A stretch of DNA of 64,000 nucleotides from Caulobacter sp031457805 (GTDB taxonomy: Bacteria > Pseudomonadota > Alphaproteobacteria > Caulobacterales > Caulobacteraceae). A program made the position numbers and the translations under genes. The notes below the pieces were generated by a model. The model was not told where the DNA came from, did no database searches, and saw nothing but the letters and a program-made list of their open reading frames with translations. Positions 26,714-35,860 of this stretch are shown one piece after another. Numbering within the stretch: the first letter of the stretch is position 1; every line of letters starts with the position of its first letter. The stretch spans positions 186,001-250,000 of the forward strand of contig NZ_JAVDXI010000004.1 in NCBI RefSeq assembly GCF_031457805.1, read 5' to 3'.

Positions 26714-27222
26714 TCGCCGCCCATTCCCCCGTTCTCGTTGGCGTAAAGCAGATGCTCCAGGCGCGGGTTCTCCGTCCCGTCCCACGCCAGGACCACGACG
26801 GTCGAGGTGGGAAAGCGGCCCCTCAGCTTGTTCGTCTGGATCGGCGAGGCTTCACCGCCCAGGCAAAGCCGCAGGGCCAGTTCGTGCATGCCCGGATTGT
26901 GCCCGACCACCATCACCGTGCCGGCGGCGTCGACCGCGTCCTCGACGGCCTGGAGGATCTCCTCCGGATCGGCGTGATAGAGATCGCGCAGGTGCTCCAC
27001 GCGCGCCTTGGGGAAATGCGCCGTCACCTGCTCGGCCGTCTCGCGGGTCCGCCGCGCCGACGAGACCAGAAGAAGGTCCGGCTCATAGGCCAGACCCGCC
27101 AGCACCTTGCCCATGAGCGATGCGTCGGCGCGGCCGCTCGGAGCCAGGGCGCGCTCGAAGTCGCCGCCGCTCTGGGCGTGCCGCTCGGCCTTGCCGTGGC
27201 GCATCAGGATCAGTCGCTCCAT
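26710..27222 (-). CDS. sixA: SixA-type histidine phosphatase
   Basis: 170 residues from ATG 27222, with GGAGAG 4 bases upstream; another in-frame ATG at 27234 is less well placed. Histidine phosphatase superfamily with the RHGK catalytic motif (H9), SSARRTRETAE, and the second His in VVGHNPGMHEL. SixA-like enzymes remove phosphate from phosphohistidine. It is the first gene of the six-gene operon and is divergent from metX with 78 bases between. Confidence 0.85.
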   Translation of the reverse strand: MERLILMRHGKAERHAQSGGDFERALAPSGRADASLMGKVLAGLAYEPDLLLVSSARRTRETAEQVTAHFPKARVEHLRDLYHADPEEILQAVEDAVDAAGTVMVVGHNPGMHELALRLCLGGEASPIQTNKLRGRFPTSTVVVLAWDGTENPRLEHLLYANENGGMGGE

Positions 27223-27300
27223 GGCGCTCTCCATAGCCGTCCGAGGCCCTGTCAGGAAGCCGGCGGTTGACACCTTCTTCGCCAAGCGCTCCAAGGCGAC

Positions 27301-28455
27301 ATGGCTGCTCTCGATCTGGTCACACCCGTCCTGTCCGGCGGGGGAACCTGGCGGTTTCCCGCCAACGAACCCTTGCGGCTGGATTCCGGCGGGATCATCG
27401 AAGGCCTGGAGATCGCCTACCAGACCTACGGCCAGCTCAACGCGGACAAATCCAACGCCGTTCTGATCTGTCACGCCCTGACCATGGACCAGTACGTGGC
27501 TTCGCCGCACCCGGTGACGGGCAAGCCGGGCTGGTGGCCCCGTCTCGTTGGTCCCGGCAAGCCGCTGGACCCCGCGCGGCACTTCATCATCTGCTCGAAC
27601 GTCATCGGCGGCTGCATGGGTTCGACGGGCCCGGCCTCGATCAATCCGGCCACGGGTAAGACCTACGGCCTGTCGTTCCCGGTCATCACCATCGCCGACA
27701 TGGTGCGGGCCCAGGCCATGCTGGTCTCGGCGCTGGGGGTCGAGACCCTGTTCGCCGTCGTCGGCGGTTCGATGGGCGGCATGCAGGTGCAGCAATGGGC
27801 CGTGGACTATCCCGAGCGGATGTTCAGCGCCGTAGTGCTGGCCTCGGCCTCGCGCCACTCGGCCCAGAACATCGCGTTTCACGAGGTGGGCCGCCAGGCG
27901 ATCATGGCCGACCCCGACTGGCGCGGCGGCGCCTATGCCGACCACGGCGTGCGGCCCGAGAAGGGCCTGGCCGTCGCCCGCATGGCCGCGCACATCACCT
28001 ATCTGTCCGAGCCCGCCCTGCAGCGGAAGTTCGGCCGCGAGCTGCAGCGCGACGGCCTGTCCTGGGGCTTTGACGCCGACTTCCAGGTCGAGAGCTATCT
28101 GCGCCACCAGGGATCCAGCTTCGTCGACCGGTTCGACGCCAACAGCTATCTCTATATCACCCGCGCCATGGACTATTTCGACATCGCCGCCGGCCACGGC
28201 GGGGTGCTGGCCAAGGCGTTCACGCGGGCGCGCCACGTGCGTTTCTGCGTGCTCAGCTTCTCCAGCGACTGGCTCTATCCGACCGCCGAGAACCGTCACC
28301 TCGTCCGCGCCCTGACCGCCGCTGGCGCCCGCGCAGCCTTCGCCGAGATCGAGAGCGACAAGGGCCATGACGCCTTCCTGCTGGACGAACCGGTGATGGA
28401 CGCCGCGCTCGAAGGCTTCCTGGCCTCGGCCGAACGCGACCGGGGGCTGATTTGA
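27301..28455 (+). CDS. metX: Homoserine O-acetyltransferase
   Basis: 384 residues. Alpha/beta hydrolase-fold acyltransferase that activates homoserine for methionine synthesis. Catalytic triad visible: S157 in VVGGSMGGMQ, the Asp in SFSSDWLYP, and the His in SDKGHDAFL. NAVLICHALT and GPGKPLDP are family landmarks. It overlaps metW by TTGA. The 78-base upstream region shows no conserved SAM riboswitch motif. Confidence 0.95.
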   Translation: MAALDLVTPVLSGGGTWRFPANEPLRLDSGGIIEGLEIAYQTYGQLNADKSNAVLICHALTMDQYVASPHPVTGKPGWWPRLVGPGKPLDPARHFIICSNVIGGCMGSTGPASINPATGKTYGLSFPVITIADMVRAQAMLVSALGVETLFAVVGGSMGGMQVQQWAVDYPERMFSAVVLASASRHSAQNIAFHEVGRQAIMADPDWRGGAYADHGVRPEKGLAVARMAAHITYLSEPALQRKFGRELQRDGLSWGFDADFQVESYLRHQGSSFVDRFDANSYLYITRAMDYFDIAAGHGGVLAKAFTRARHVRFCVLSFSSDWLYPTAENRHLVRALTAAGARAAFAEIESDKGHDAFLLDEPVMDAALEGFLASAERDRGLI

Positions 28456-29120
28456 CCAACGCCGTCATCCGCGAGGACTTCCGCGAAATCCTGCGCCTGG
28501 TGCGTCCGGGCTCGCGCGTGCTGGACGTCGGTTGCGGCGAAGGCGCGCTGCTGGACCTGCTGGCCCACGAAAAGCAGGTCGACGCCCGAGGCCTGGAGCT
28601 GAGCGCTTCGGGCGTAGCCGCCTGCATGGCGCGCGGCCTCTCGGTCGTGCAAGGTGACGCCGACCTGGATCTCGACCACTTCCCGGATCGCTCCTTCGAC
28701 TATGCGGTGCTGTCCCAAACCCTGCAGGCGACGCGCAATCCGCGTCACGTGCTGGACGAGTTGCTGCGTATCGCCGATCGCGCCATCGTCTCGTTCCCGA
28801 ACTTTGGCCACTGGCGCGTGCGCTGGTCGCTGCTGAGCCGCGGCCGGATGCCCGAGACCAAGGCCCTGCCCCTGCCCTGGTGGTCGACCCCGAACATTCA
28901 CCTGTGCACCCTGGCCGACTTCATGGCGCTGACCGAGGACCTGAACCTGCGAGTCGACGCCAGCGCGGCCTTCGCCGGCAAGGGCGCGGCGCGCGCCATG
29001 AATCCCACCAGCGCGCTGGAGAACTGGCGGACCGAAACCTGCCTCTTCATGCTCAGCCGCAACAGCGCGCCGCCTGTTCGGGAACTTCCGTCAAGCTCGG
29101 GCGATCTCTTCGACGGATGA
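28452..29120 (+). CDS. metW: Methionine biosynthesis protein MetW
   Basis: 222 residues, TTG start overlapping the metX stop. SAM-dependent methyltransferase-like fold with VLDVGCGEGALLD, and the MetW signature SQTLQATRNPRHVLDELLRI followed by SFPNFGHWRVR. MetW is needed for full MetX activity in several proteobacteria. The metX-metW pair is standard for Caulobacter-type methionine synthesis. The ATG of the next gene overlaps its stop. Confidence 0.94.
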   Translation: MTNAVIREDFREILRLVRPGSRVLDVGCGEGALLDLLAHEKQVDARGLELSASGVAACMARGLSVVQGDADLDLDHFPDRSFDYAVLSQTLQATRNPRHVLDELLRIADRAIVSFPNFGHWRVRWSLLSRGRMPETKALPLPWWSTPNIHLCTLADFMALTEDLNLRVDASAAFAGKGAARAMNPTSALENWRTETCLFMLSRNSAPPVRELPSSSGDLFDG

Positions 29121-29896
29121 AGACGTTTCGTCTGATGACCTACAACGTCCACCGCTGTGTGGGCACGGACCGCAAGCTCGACGTCGAGCGTGTGGCCGAG
29201 GTCATCGCGGCTGAACGCCCCGACGTCGTGGCCCTTCAGGAGCTGGATGTGGGCCGCGCGCGCACCCAAAGCGTCGATCAAGCCCACCGCCTGGCTGAAC
29301 TCCTGAAGATGAGCTTCCACTTCCATCCGGCCATGGCCGTCGAGGAAGAGCTTTATGGCGACGCGATCCTGACGGCCTTGCCCGAGCGCCGCATAAAGGC
29401 GCAGGGCCTGCCGCTTTATCGTCGGGTGCCGGGCCTGGAGCCGCGCGGCGCGCTCTGGATCGAGGTCGAGGTGGGCGGCGCCAAGGTCCAGATCATCAAC
29501 ACCCACCTCGGCCTGGTGCCGCAGGAACAGAAGCGCCAGGCCGCCGCGCTGCTGGGTCCGGACTGGATGGGCGATGACGCCTGGACAGCGCCCGGGGTCG
29601 TATTGGGCGACTTCAACGCGACGCCCTATTCGGCGACCTATCGCATGCTCCGCACGGCGTTGCGCGACGCTCAGGCGCCCAGCCCGGCCTGGCTGCGCCC
29701 AGCCACGGCGACCTTCCCCTCGAGCTTTCCGTTCATGCGGATCGACCACGTCTTCCTGACCAAGGGCCTGGAGACGCGCGCCGTGAAGTCGCCATACGAC
29801 GCGCGGGCGCGCCTGGCCTCCGATCACCTGCCGCTGGTCGTCGATCTGGAGATCACGGACGCAGGTGGTCCGGCGGCAGCGGCGGCGGCGCGGTAA
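29117..29896 (+). CDS. Endonuclease/exonuclease/phosphatase family hydrolase
   Basis: 259 residues from ATG 29117, ATGA overlap with metW. All EEP-fold metal and catalytic motifs are present: MTYNVHRCVG, VALQELD, IINTHLGL, LGDFNATPYS, RIDHVFL and ASDHLPLV. No signal peptide. Substrates of the family range from DNA to phospholipids. The neighbour on the opposite strand is a phospholipase D family protein, and such pairs are sometimes seen. The reading frames of the two genes overlap tail to tail by 44 bases. Confidence 0.85.
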   Translation: MKTFRLMTYNVHRCVGTDRKLDVERVAEVIAAERPDVVALQELDVGRARTQSVDQAHRLAELLKMSFHFHPAMAVEEELYGDAILTALPERRIKAQGLPLYRRVPGLEPRGALWIEVEVGGAKVQIINTHLGLVPQEQKRQAAALLGPDWMGDDAWTAPGVVLGDFNATPYSATYRMLRTALRDAQAPSPAWLRPATATFPSSFPFMRIDHVFLTKGLETRAVKSPYDARARLASDHLPLVVDLEITDAGGPAAAAAAR

Positions 29897-31364
29897 GACG
29901 GGCAAGGTCGCGTCGCAGACGCTTGCGACGCCCCCAGGGCCGCCAGGCGTCGTCGGGCGCGATGGCGTCACCCAGGCTCCAGTCGGCGATGAACTGCTGG
30001 ACGCCCGTCAGCTTGCGGATCGGCACGGGCTGAAGCCGTCGCGGCGGACCGCCATGGACGTCGAGCGCGTTGATCGCCGCCGCGAGCCCCCCTTCCCGCT
30101 CCATAGCCTCCAGGACGTCGAGCGCGCTGCGGTCAATGAAATGACCGACGAGTCGGCCAAGAAAGCCCCTGATCGTCTCGCGCTCGCGATCGTCGCGGGC
30201 CTCGAACGCCAGGTCGCACTCGCTGTCCAGCCCGATCGAGCGGTTGTTGAGGTTAGCCGATCCGATCCGCAAGACCTGGTCGTCGATGATCGACACCTTG
30301 GAATGGACAATGATCGGTCCGCCCTTTGGCGTATGGGCCGAGAACGCCGCGAAGCGGTGATGAACGTCGACCTCGCGCAGCCGGTTGATCGCCGCCGTTC
30401 GCGCGCTGTCCATGGTCATCTGATCGAAATAGCTGGGACTCCGCGCCGGTCCGATGGTGACCACCTCAGGGCCGTCAGGCTCGGCCAGACGCTCGGCCAG
30501 CGCTTCGACCAGCACGGGCGAGGTCACATACTGGTTCTCAAGATAGATCAGCCGCTTGGCCCGGCGGATGGCCGACAGGTGCAGCAGCATGCATTCGGTG
30601 ACCTCGGGCCGCCCCCGCCAGGCGGCCGAGGTGCGGGCGACCGCCACGGGCGTGCGGCGGAGATCGGGAATGAGGCCTTCCGGCCACGGCGTTTCCTCGG
30701 GTCGGACAGGTCGCTCGATGGTGTCGCCGCCCGACGCCCGCCAGCGATCGACGAACAGGTCCGCCATCGCCTCGCCGGCTCGGCCGTCGACCAGCATCGA
30801 GACCTCGTGGCGTGGGGGATAGCGTCGGCCGGTCGGCAGCCGCCGCAGCGGATTGTCATCCAGATGTCGGGTGTCATCCCAGCGGTCGACGCCGATGTCG
30901 CCGCCGCTCACCAGGGCCGTGACGCCGTCGATGATCACCGCCTTCTGGTGATGGCAGGCGCTGGCCGGCAGCGTCGCGTCCAGTCTGTACTTGACCCGCG
31001 ATCCCGCAAAGAACGCCGCGCCGCGGTGCGGCCCGAACAGCTGCGAGGCGGCGATGGGAAACGGCATGTCCCAGGTGAGCACCCGCACGTCGAGCGCCGG
31101 ATTGAGGGCCGCCTGCCGACGCAGGATCAACCCGATGCGGTCGGCGGAGGTGGGATCCCGACTCTTGCGTACACGGTCGGGATCGAGCCGGGTCAGGGGG
31201 TCGAAAACCCAGGCCAGGATCCAGATCGACTTGCGCGCCGCCAGCAGCAAGGGCTTCAGCGCGTCGAAGGTTTCGTCGTTGTCGATGAACAGGGCGACGC
31301 GGTCGGCGGGCTCGACCCGCCAACAGTTGTAGCCCGGTTGAAAGACGGAAGCGCGCTCGACCAT
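29853..31364 (-). CDS. Phospholipase D family protein (cardiolipin synthase-like)
   Basis: 503 residues from ATG 31364, preferred over a GTG at 31388 because AGGGTGG precedes it. Two HxKx4D motifs are intact: HHQKAVIID near residue 139 and HSKVSIIDD near residue 354, each followed by a GG/GS-N type segment (SGGDIG, GSANLNNRS). No clear N-terminal membrane helices, unlike classical cardiolipin synthases, so it is probably soluble or peripheral. Likely phospholipid transphosphatidylase or hydrolase. The C-terminus overlaps the convergent EEP gene. Confidence 0.85.
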   Translation of the reverse strand: MVERASVFQPGYNCWRVEPADRVALFIDNDETFDALKPLLLAARKSIWILAWVFDPLTRLDPDRVRKSRDPTSADRIGLILRRQAALNPALDVRVLTWDMPFPIAASQLFGPHRGAAFFAGSRVKYRLDATLPASACHHQKAVIIDGVTALVSGGDIGVDRWDDTRHLDDNPLRRLPTGRRYPPRHEVSMLVDGRAGEAMADLFVDRWRASGGDTIERPVRPEETPWPEGLIPDLRRTPVAVARTSAAWRGRPEVTECMLLHLSAIRRAKRLIYLENQYVTSPVLVEALAERLAEPDGPEVVTIGPARSPSYFDQMTMDSARTAAINRLREVDVHHRFAAFSAHTPKGGPIIVHSKVSIIDDQVLRIGSANLNNRSIGLDSECDLAFEARDDRERETIRGFLGRLVGHFIDRSALDVLEAMEREGGLAAAINALDVHGGPPRRLQPVPIRKLTGVQQFIADWSLGDAIAPDDAWRPWGRRKRLRRDLARLTAPPPLPPDHLRP

Positions 31365-31454
31365 GTCCACCCTAAAGCCGCGACTCACTGAGGAACGCGC
31401 GGGAAGGTGTTATGGCTCCGCTTGAGCGCGCGGTCTTGTGAACTCTTGCTCAGA

Positions 31455-31799
31455 TCAGCCCGCGATCGCCGCGGCGTCGCGCTCGCCCGTGCGGATGCGC
31501 AGGGCCTGTTCCAGGTCCATGACGAAGACCTTGCCGTCGCCGATCTTGCCGGTGTTGGCGGTACGCTGGAGAGCCTCGATCACTGGCTCGAGCACGTCGG
31601 TCGGCACGGCGATCTCAAGCTTCACCTTTGGCAGCAGCTTCACCTCGTATTCGGCGCCGCGATAGACCTCGGTCTTGCCCTTCTGGCGGCCGTAGCCGCG
31701 CACCTCGGTGACGGTCAGACCTGACGCGCCCGCCTCGGTGACCGCTTCGAGCACTGCATCCAGGCGGCTCGGCTTAATCACGGCGACGATCATCTTCAT
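31455..31799 (-). CDS. Solitary nitrogen regulatory protein PII
   Basis: 114 residues, close to the usual 112. T-loop with the uridylylation Tyr51 (RGAEYEVKLLPK), B-loop TGKIGDGKVFV, and the C-terminal RIRTGERDAAAI. It binds ATP/ADP and 2-oxoglutarate and relays nitrogen status. No amtB or glnA is adjacent, so neither the glnB nor the glnK name is justified from context. The gene begins a minus-strand unit upstream of the phospholipase D gene. Confidence 0.92.
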   Translation of the reverse strand: MKMIVAVIKPSRLDAVLEAVTEAGASGLTVTEVRGYGRQKGKTEVYRGAEYEVKLLPKVKLEIAVPTDVLEPVIEALQRTANTGKIGDGKVFVMDLEQALRIRTGERDAAAIAG

Positions 31800-31871
31800 G
31801 GCGCGGCTCCCGGGAGCGAACGGTTTCTACGAGTCCAAGCTAGGCGCGCAAAGGCCCAGCTCCAAGTGCGT

Positions 31872-32678
31872 TCAGCGATCAAGGCTGCTCGGCGCCTTAG
31901 GAACGGGCGCCTTGTTGACCGGAACCGGCCGCTCACCGGCCTGGCGCACGGGAGTCGGTCCGGCCGGACTGGGCAACAGGACGCCCGGGGCGAAGACCCT
32001 GGCCCGGGCGCGATGGCCGCGCGGCTTGACCGCGAAGGTCTGCTTGATCGCCTCCATCAGGATCACGCCTGCAAAACGGGGCCACAGCGTCGCGCCGACC
32101 TGCTCAAAGCCCTCGGCCCAGCTCGACATGGCGCCGACCGGCGGGACATAGAGCGCCCGCGTCCACCCCGCCGGCTCAAGCCCGACCTCGCGGATCAGGC
32201 TTTCCAGTTGGCTGCGGCTGTAGGGCCGGCCATGGCCGAACGGGGTGCCCTCGGCGCCCGCCCAGACCCCGTCGCGGGACGAGACCGCGACGATCAAGCG
32301 GCCGGTGGGGGCCATGACTCGCCCGATCTCGGCCAAGAGCGCGGCCGGGTCGTCGGCCTCCTCCAGAGCATGGACCGCCAGAACCCGGTCAAAGAGCGCG
32401 TTGGGCAAGGGCAGAGCAGCGTCTTCGACAAGGCATGCCTGGTTGCGGCCACCATGCGGCCAAACCTCGACGCCCTGCTGAGCGGGCATGGCGGCCACCA
32501 CACGACGCGCCTTGGCGCGCGCCGCGTCCAGGAAAGGCGTCGCATAGCCCACGCCCAAGACGTCGAGGTCACGGGTGTCGCCCCAGGCCTCCTCGACCTT
32601 GCGCGTCAGCATGGTCCGCGCCGCGCGGCCCAGCGGCGAGGCGTAGAAGGCCCTGAGATCGAGCACGTCGCGACGCAT
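31872..32678 (-). CDS. Class I SAM-dependent methyltransferase-like protein
   Basis: 268 residues from ATG 32678 with GGGAG upstream; an in-frame start at 32726 is less likely. Rossmann-like methyltransferase fold with a weakly conserved motif I (DVLGVGYATPFLD), acidic loop and motif IV region (FDRVLAVHALEEADD), and GRLIVAVSSR. The C-terminal 60 residues are Pro/Arg rich. Substrate unknown. Divergent from gloB, 65 bases apart. Confidence 0.8.
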   Translation of the reverse strand: MRRDVLDLRAFYASPLGRAARTMLTRKVEEAWGDTRDLDVLGVGYATPFLDAARAKARRVVAAMPAQQGVEVWPHGGRNQACLVEDAALPLPNALFDRVLAVHALEEADDPAALLAEIGRVMAPTGRLIVAVSSRDGVWAGAEGTPFGHGRPYSRSQLESLIREVGLEPAGWTRALYVPPVGAMSSWAEGFEQVGATLWPRFAGVILMEAIKQTFAVKPRGHRARARVFAPGVLLPSPAGPTPVRQAGERPVPVNKAPVPKAPSSLDR

Positions 32679-32743
32679 TGAGTCTCCCGAACCACGAGGC
32701 CTTCGTTGTAGGCTCGCCTGCGTCACCGCACCAGAGCACCCCC

Positions 32744-33493
32744 ATGGCCTTGATCGTCCACCAATTCCCCTGCCTGTCAGACAACTATGGCTTCCTGGTT
32801 CGCGACGCGGCGACCGGCAAGGTCGCCACGGTCGACACCCCCGACGCCGACGCCATCCTCGCCGAGCTGGGCAAGCTGGGATGGTCCCTCGACATGATCC
32901 TCAACACCCACTGGCATCCGGACCACGCGGGCGGCAATGCGGCGCTGAAGACGGCGACGGGCGCCGAGATCGTCGGACCGGCCGAGGTGACCCGCATCGC
33001 GCCGCTCGACAAAGCGCTCGTCGACGGCGACGTCGTGATGCTGGGCGAGACCCGGTTCGAGGTCATCGACACCGGCGGCCACACCCTGGGCCACATCAGC
33101 TATCACGACGCTAAGAACGCCATCGCCTTCGTCGGCGATACGCTTTTCGCGCTCGGCTGCGGTCGCCTTTTCGAAGGGACGGCCGAACAGATGTGGGCGT
33201 CTTTGCAGCGGCTGACGGATCTGCCGGACGCCACGACCGTCTACTGCGCCCACGAGTACACCGCCTCGAACGCCCGCTTCGCCCTGTCCGTCGACACGGC
33301 CCCCGCAGTGACAGAAAGGGCCGACGCCGTGTTTGCGGCCCGCGAGCGCGGCGAGCCGACCGTGCCGACAAGCATCGGCGCCGAGAAGGCCACCAACCCG
33401 TTCCTTCGCGCGCCGCTTCTGCGACCAGACGCGCCCTCGCCGGCGGAGGCTTTCGCCGAGATCCGCGCGGCCAAGGACGGGTTCAAGGGATGA
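32744..33493 (+). CDS. gloB: Hydroxyacylglutathione hydrolase (glyoxalase II)
   Basis: 249 residues from ATG 32744. Metallo-beta-lactamase fold with THWHPDHAGG (H56, H58, D60, H61), GGHTLGHISY, FVGDTLFALGCGRLFEG and YCAHEYTASNARFA, all typical of glyoxalase II. Converts S-lactoylglutathione to lactate and glutathione in the cytoplasm. The stop overlaps the ATG of the cupin gene. Confidence 0.95.
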   Translation: MALIVHQFPCLSDNYGFLVRDAATGKVATVDTPDADAILAELGKLGWSLDMILNTHWHPDHAGGNAALKTATGAEIVGPAEVTRIAPLDKALVDGDVVMLGETRFEVIDTGGHTLGHISYHDAKNAIAFVGDTLFALGCGRLFEGTAEQMWASLQRLTDLPDATTVYCAHEYTASNARFALSVDTAPAVTERADAVFAARERGEPTVPTSIGAEKATNPFLRAPLLRPDAPSPAEAFAEIRAAKDGFKG

Positions 33494-33960
33494 GCGACAT
33501 GACCAAGCAAGGCCTGGGCATGTCGGGCGATCTGGGCGCCAAGGAAATCGTACGGATGCTCGATCTTCAGCCCCATCCTGAGGGCGGCTGGTATCGGCAG
33601 ACCTTCCAGGATGCGCCCGGCGTCGACGGGCGACCCGCGTCGACGTGCATCTACTATCTGCTCGAGGCCGAACAGATGTCAGCCTGGCACCGTGTCGATG
33701 CGGTGGAGACCTGGCACTACTACGCCGGCGCGCCGATCTCGCTGACTCTCTCGCCGCCCGACGGGAAAGGCGCGACCGCCTATGTGCTGGGTCCCGACCT
33801 GCGCGCCGGATGCCGCCCGCAGGCGATCGTGCCGACGCTGTGGTGGCAGACGGCGGTCAGCTTGGGCGCCTGGACCCTCGTCGGCTGCACGGTCGCGCCC
33901 GGGTTCCGCTTTGAGGGTTTCGAGATGGCTCCGCCGGACTGGACGCCCTCCCAACCCTGA
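33490..33960 (+). CDS. Cupin_5 (DUF985) family protein
   Basis: 156 residues, ATGA overlap with gloB. Family signature throughout: LQPHPEGGWYRQTF, TCIYYLLEAEQMSAWHRVD, ETWHYYAGAP, and TLVGCTVAPGFRFEGFEMA. Single double-stranded beta-helix domain. Function unproven in the family; a metal-binding sugar or nucleotide role is sometimes proposed. Coupling with gloB suggests co-expression. Confidence 0.88.
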   Translation: MSDMTKQGLGMSGDLGAKEIVRMLDLQPHPEGGWYRQTFQDAPGVDGRPASTCIYYLLEAEQMSAWHRVDAVETWHYYAGAPISLTLSPPDGKGATAYVLGPDLRAGCRPQAIVPTLWWQTAVSLGAWTLVGCTVAPGFRFEGFEMAPPDWTPSQP

Positions 33961-34173
33961 GTCGGCGGCCGCAAAGACGCTTTTCCTTGTTCCAGATCAG
34001 CGCGCGATCACACACTCCTGGCCAAACTTGAGGCCACCTGCGTCAGCATGCCGCAGGCGCTCAAAGCGGGTACCCATTGTGGGCAACTAGGTCGCATGGC
34101 GTCGTTAAGTGAGCCATGCAATCCATTTCCAACCACATTGGAAGCGCCGACTCCGGGGGGAACTAAGTCGCCT

Positions 34174-34614
34174 ATGTCCGAAGAGTACGCCAACGCTCGC
34201 GCCGCATCGCGGTACGCGACCGATTACATTTTGCGCTGGGTGGAGATCGCGAACGAGGTCCACGGCTCGGACCTGCTTTACGCGCTTGTCTTCACAACGC
34301 TGTGGGCTGGGAACTGCTCACATATCCGCGGCGGTCATTACGCCGATGTCGATGACGTGCCGCCCGATCACGAACGCCGCCCCCTGACCGTTCGCCAGGT
34401 CGCCGACTCGCTGGGCCTGCCCTACGAAACCGTGCGTCGCCGCTTCGTCGAGATGCTCGAGAAGGGCATGGCCCAACGCGTGGGCCGCGAAGGGTTCATC
34501 GTTCCCCACTCCGCCCTGACCAAGCCCGAGGTGCTTCAGGGCCTGCGCCGCTCGCACCAGAGCCTGACGCGCTTCCTGAAGGACCTGAAGGCGATCGGCA
34601 TCGAGGCGGCCTAG
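34174..34614 (+). CDS. Winged-helix transcriptional regulator, unknown family
   Basis: 146 residues from ATG 34174; an in-frame start at 34048 would add 42 low-complexity residues. The N-terminal half is helical (YILRWVEIANEVHGSDLLYA). Residues about 70-115 form a helix-turn-helix (LTVRQVADSLGLPYETVRRRF) followed by a wing (GMAQRVGREGFIVP). No receiver or ligand domain. The 213-base gap before it shows no gene. Target unknown. Confidence 0.75.
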   Translation: MSEEYANARAASRYATDYILRWVEIANEVHGSDLLYALVFTTLWAGNCSHIRGGHYADVDDVPPDHERRPLTVRQVADSLGLPYETVRRRFVEMLEKGMAQRVGREGFIVPHSALTKPEVLQGLRRSHQSLTRFLKDLKAIGIEAA

Positions 34615-34647
34615 CGCGTCAGACTGGCGACAGCGGCCCGGCCCCAA

Positions 34648-35685
34648 CTAAGCGCTGGAGCCCCGCACAATCAGTTCCACCGGCGACAAGACCGACCCCG
34701 CGGGGTCGCCGGCCATGCGGGCGAACAGCCGATCCACCATCTCGCGCGCCGCAAGCGCCAGGTCTTGACGCACCGTGCTCAGGGGCGGCGCGCTGTGGCG
34801 CGCCAGCACGATATCGTCGAAGCCGACCACCGCGACGTCCCCCGGGACACTCCTGCCGGCCTCCGTCAAGGCGGCGATGGCGGCCAGCGCGATGACGTCG
34901 GAAAAGGCGAAGACCGCGTCAAAGCTCACGCCGCTGGCGATAAAGGCGGCGATCGTCTCGCGCGCCTGATCCATCGTATAGTGCGCCGGGACGACCAACG
35001 CCGGATCGAAGGGCAACCCCGCGTCCGCCAGGCCTTGCTGATAGCCGTCAAACCGCTGGGCCGCTTCGGGCGCGTCAACGGCGCCCAGGAAGGCGATCCG
35101 CTTGCGTCCCGTCTTCGCCAGATGCGCCACCGCCAGACGCCCCCCGGCGACATTGTCGCTGCCGACTGAGCAATAGGACTGACCGGGCAACTGGGCGCCC
35201 CAGACCACCAAGGGCTTGTACGTTCGCGCGACCTTGTTCAGGACCTCGTGCTGATTGCTCTGCCCGATCAGGAGCAGTCCATCGGCGCGATGCGCCTGGA
35301 TAATCCGCTCCAGCCAGCCCGTCTCCGTCACGACCACCTTATGCAGGAGAACCGCATAGTTTCGGCGGGTGATCTCATCGGCAAGCCGCCCGATCATCTC
35401 CAGAAAAAACGGATCCGAGATCAGTTGTCCCGTCTCGTGAGCCAGCGGGATGATGACGCCGATCGTATCGGTCTTGCGCAAGCGCAAGGACCGGGCGGAC
35501 TGGTTGACGACATAGCCGTGCGTCTGGGCGATCTCCACGATCTGATCGCGGAGCGGCTTGGGGATCAGCGGATTACCCGCCAGGGCCCGGGACACCGTCG
35601 AGATCGACACGCCCGCCATGCGCGCGATGTCGGCCATCTTCAGGCGGCTTCTCTCGGGCGGTTGGGCGGTATCGGGGTTCACCAT
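34648..35685 (-). CDS. LacI-family transcriptional regulator
   Basis: 345 residues from ATG 35685; upstream in-frame starts to 35766 are possible and no clear ribosome binding site decides. N-terminal LacI headpiece (MADIARMAGVSISTVSRAL, ending in the hinge SARSLRLRKTDTIGV), then a periplasmic-binding-protein-like sugar domain with DGLLLIGQSN and VGFDDIVLARH. A repressor of a carbohydrate-use gene set is expected, but no transporter or catabolic gene is adjacent, so it may act at a distance. Confidence 0.88.
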   Translation of the reverse strand: MVNPDTAQPPERSRLKMADIARMAGVSISTVSRALAGNPLIPKPLRDQIVEIAQTHGYVVNQSARSLRLRKTDTIGVIIPLAHETGQLISDPFFLEMIGRLADEITRRNYAVLLHKVVVTETGWLERIIQAHRADGLLLIGQSNQHEVLNKVARTYKPLVVWGAQLPGQSYCSVGSDNVAGGRLAVAHLAKTGRKRIAFLGAVDAPEAAQRFDGYQQGLADAGLPFDPALVVPAHYTMDQARETIAAFIASGVSFDAVFAFSDVIALAAIAALTEAGRSVPGDVAVVGFDDIVLARHSAPPLSTVRQDLALAAREMVDRLFARMAGDPAGSVLSPVELIVRGSSA

Positions 35686-35860
35686 GTCGCGACAATAAGA
35701 CCCTGTAACCGAGCGAAAAGGCTCGCTGGCGTCGCATGACGCCAGGTTGCGTTCGCGCGTCGACACCGTTGAGGCGGTATCGACTACCGTTCCCCAAAAG
35801 CCTCGTAAACCGCTACTGCACGTTTATGGGCGCTTTGGGAGAACGACGTTCGGCGTTCAT

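Noticed and set aside
27223..27300. SAM riboswitch before metX
   Set aside because: The gap is only 78 bases and lacks the conserved SAM-II core; nothing else supports one.
28880..29116. Upstream extension of the EEP hydrolase into metW
   Set aside because: ATG 29117 overlaps the metW stop by ATGA and begins the EEP fold directly; the extension is antipatterned Arg/Gly-rich sequence.
35766..35860. Short inverted repeat CGGTA-N5-TACCG as a LacI-type operator
   Set aside because: Only 5 bases per arm in GC-rich DNA; no second copy and no target operon nearby.
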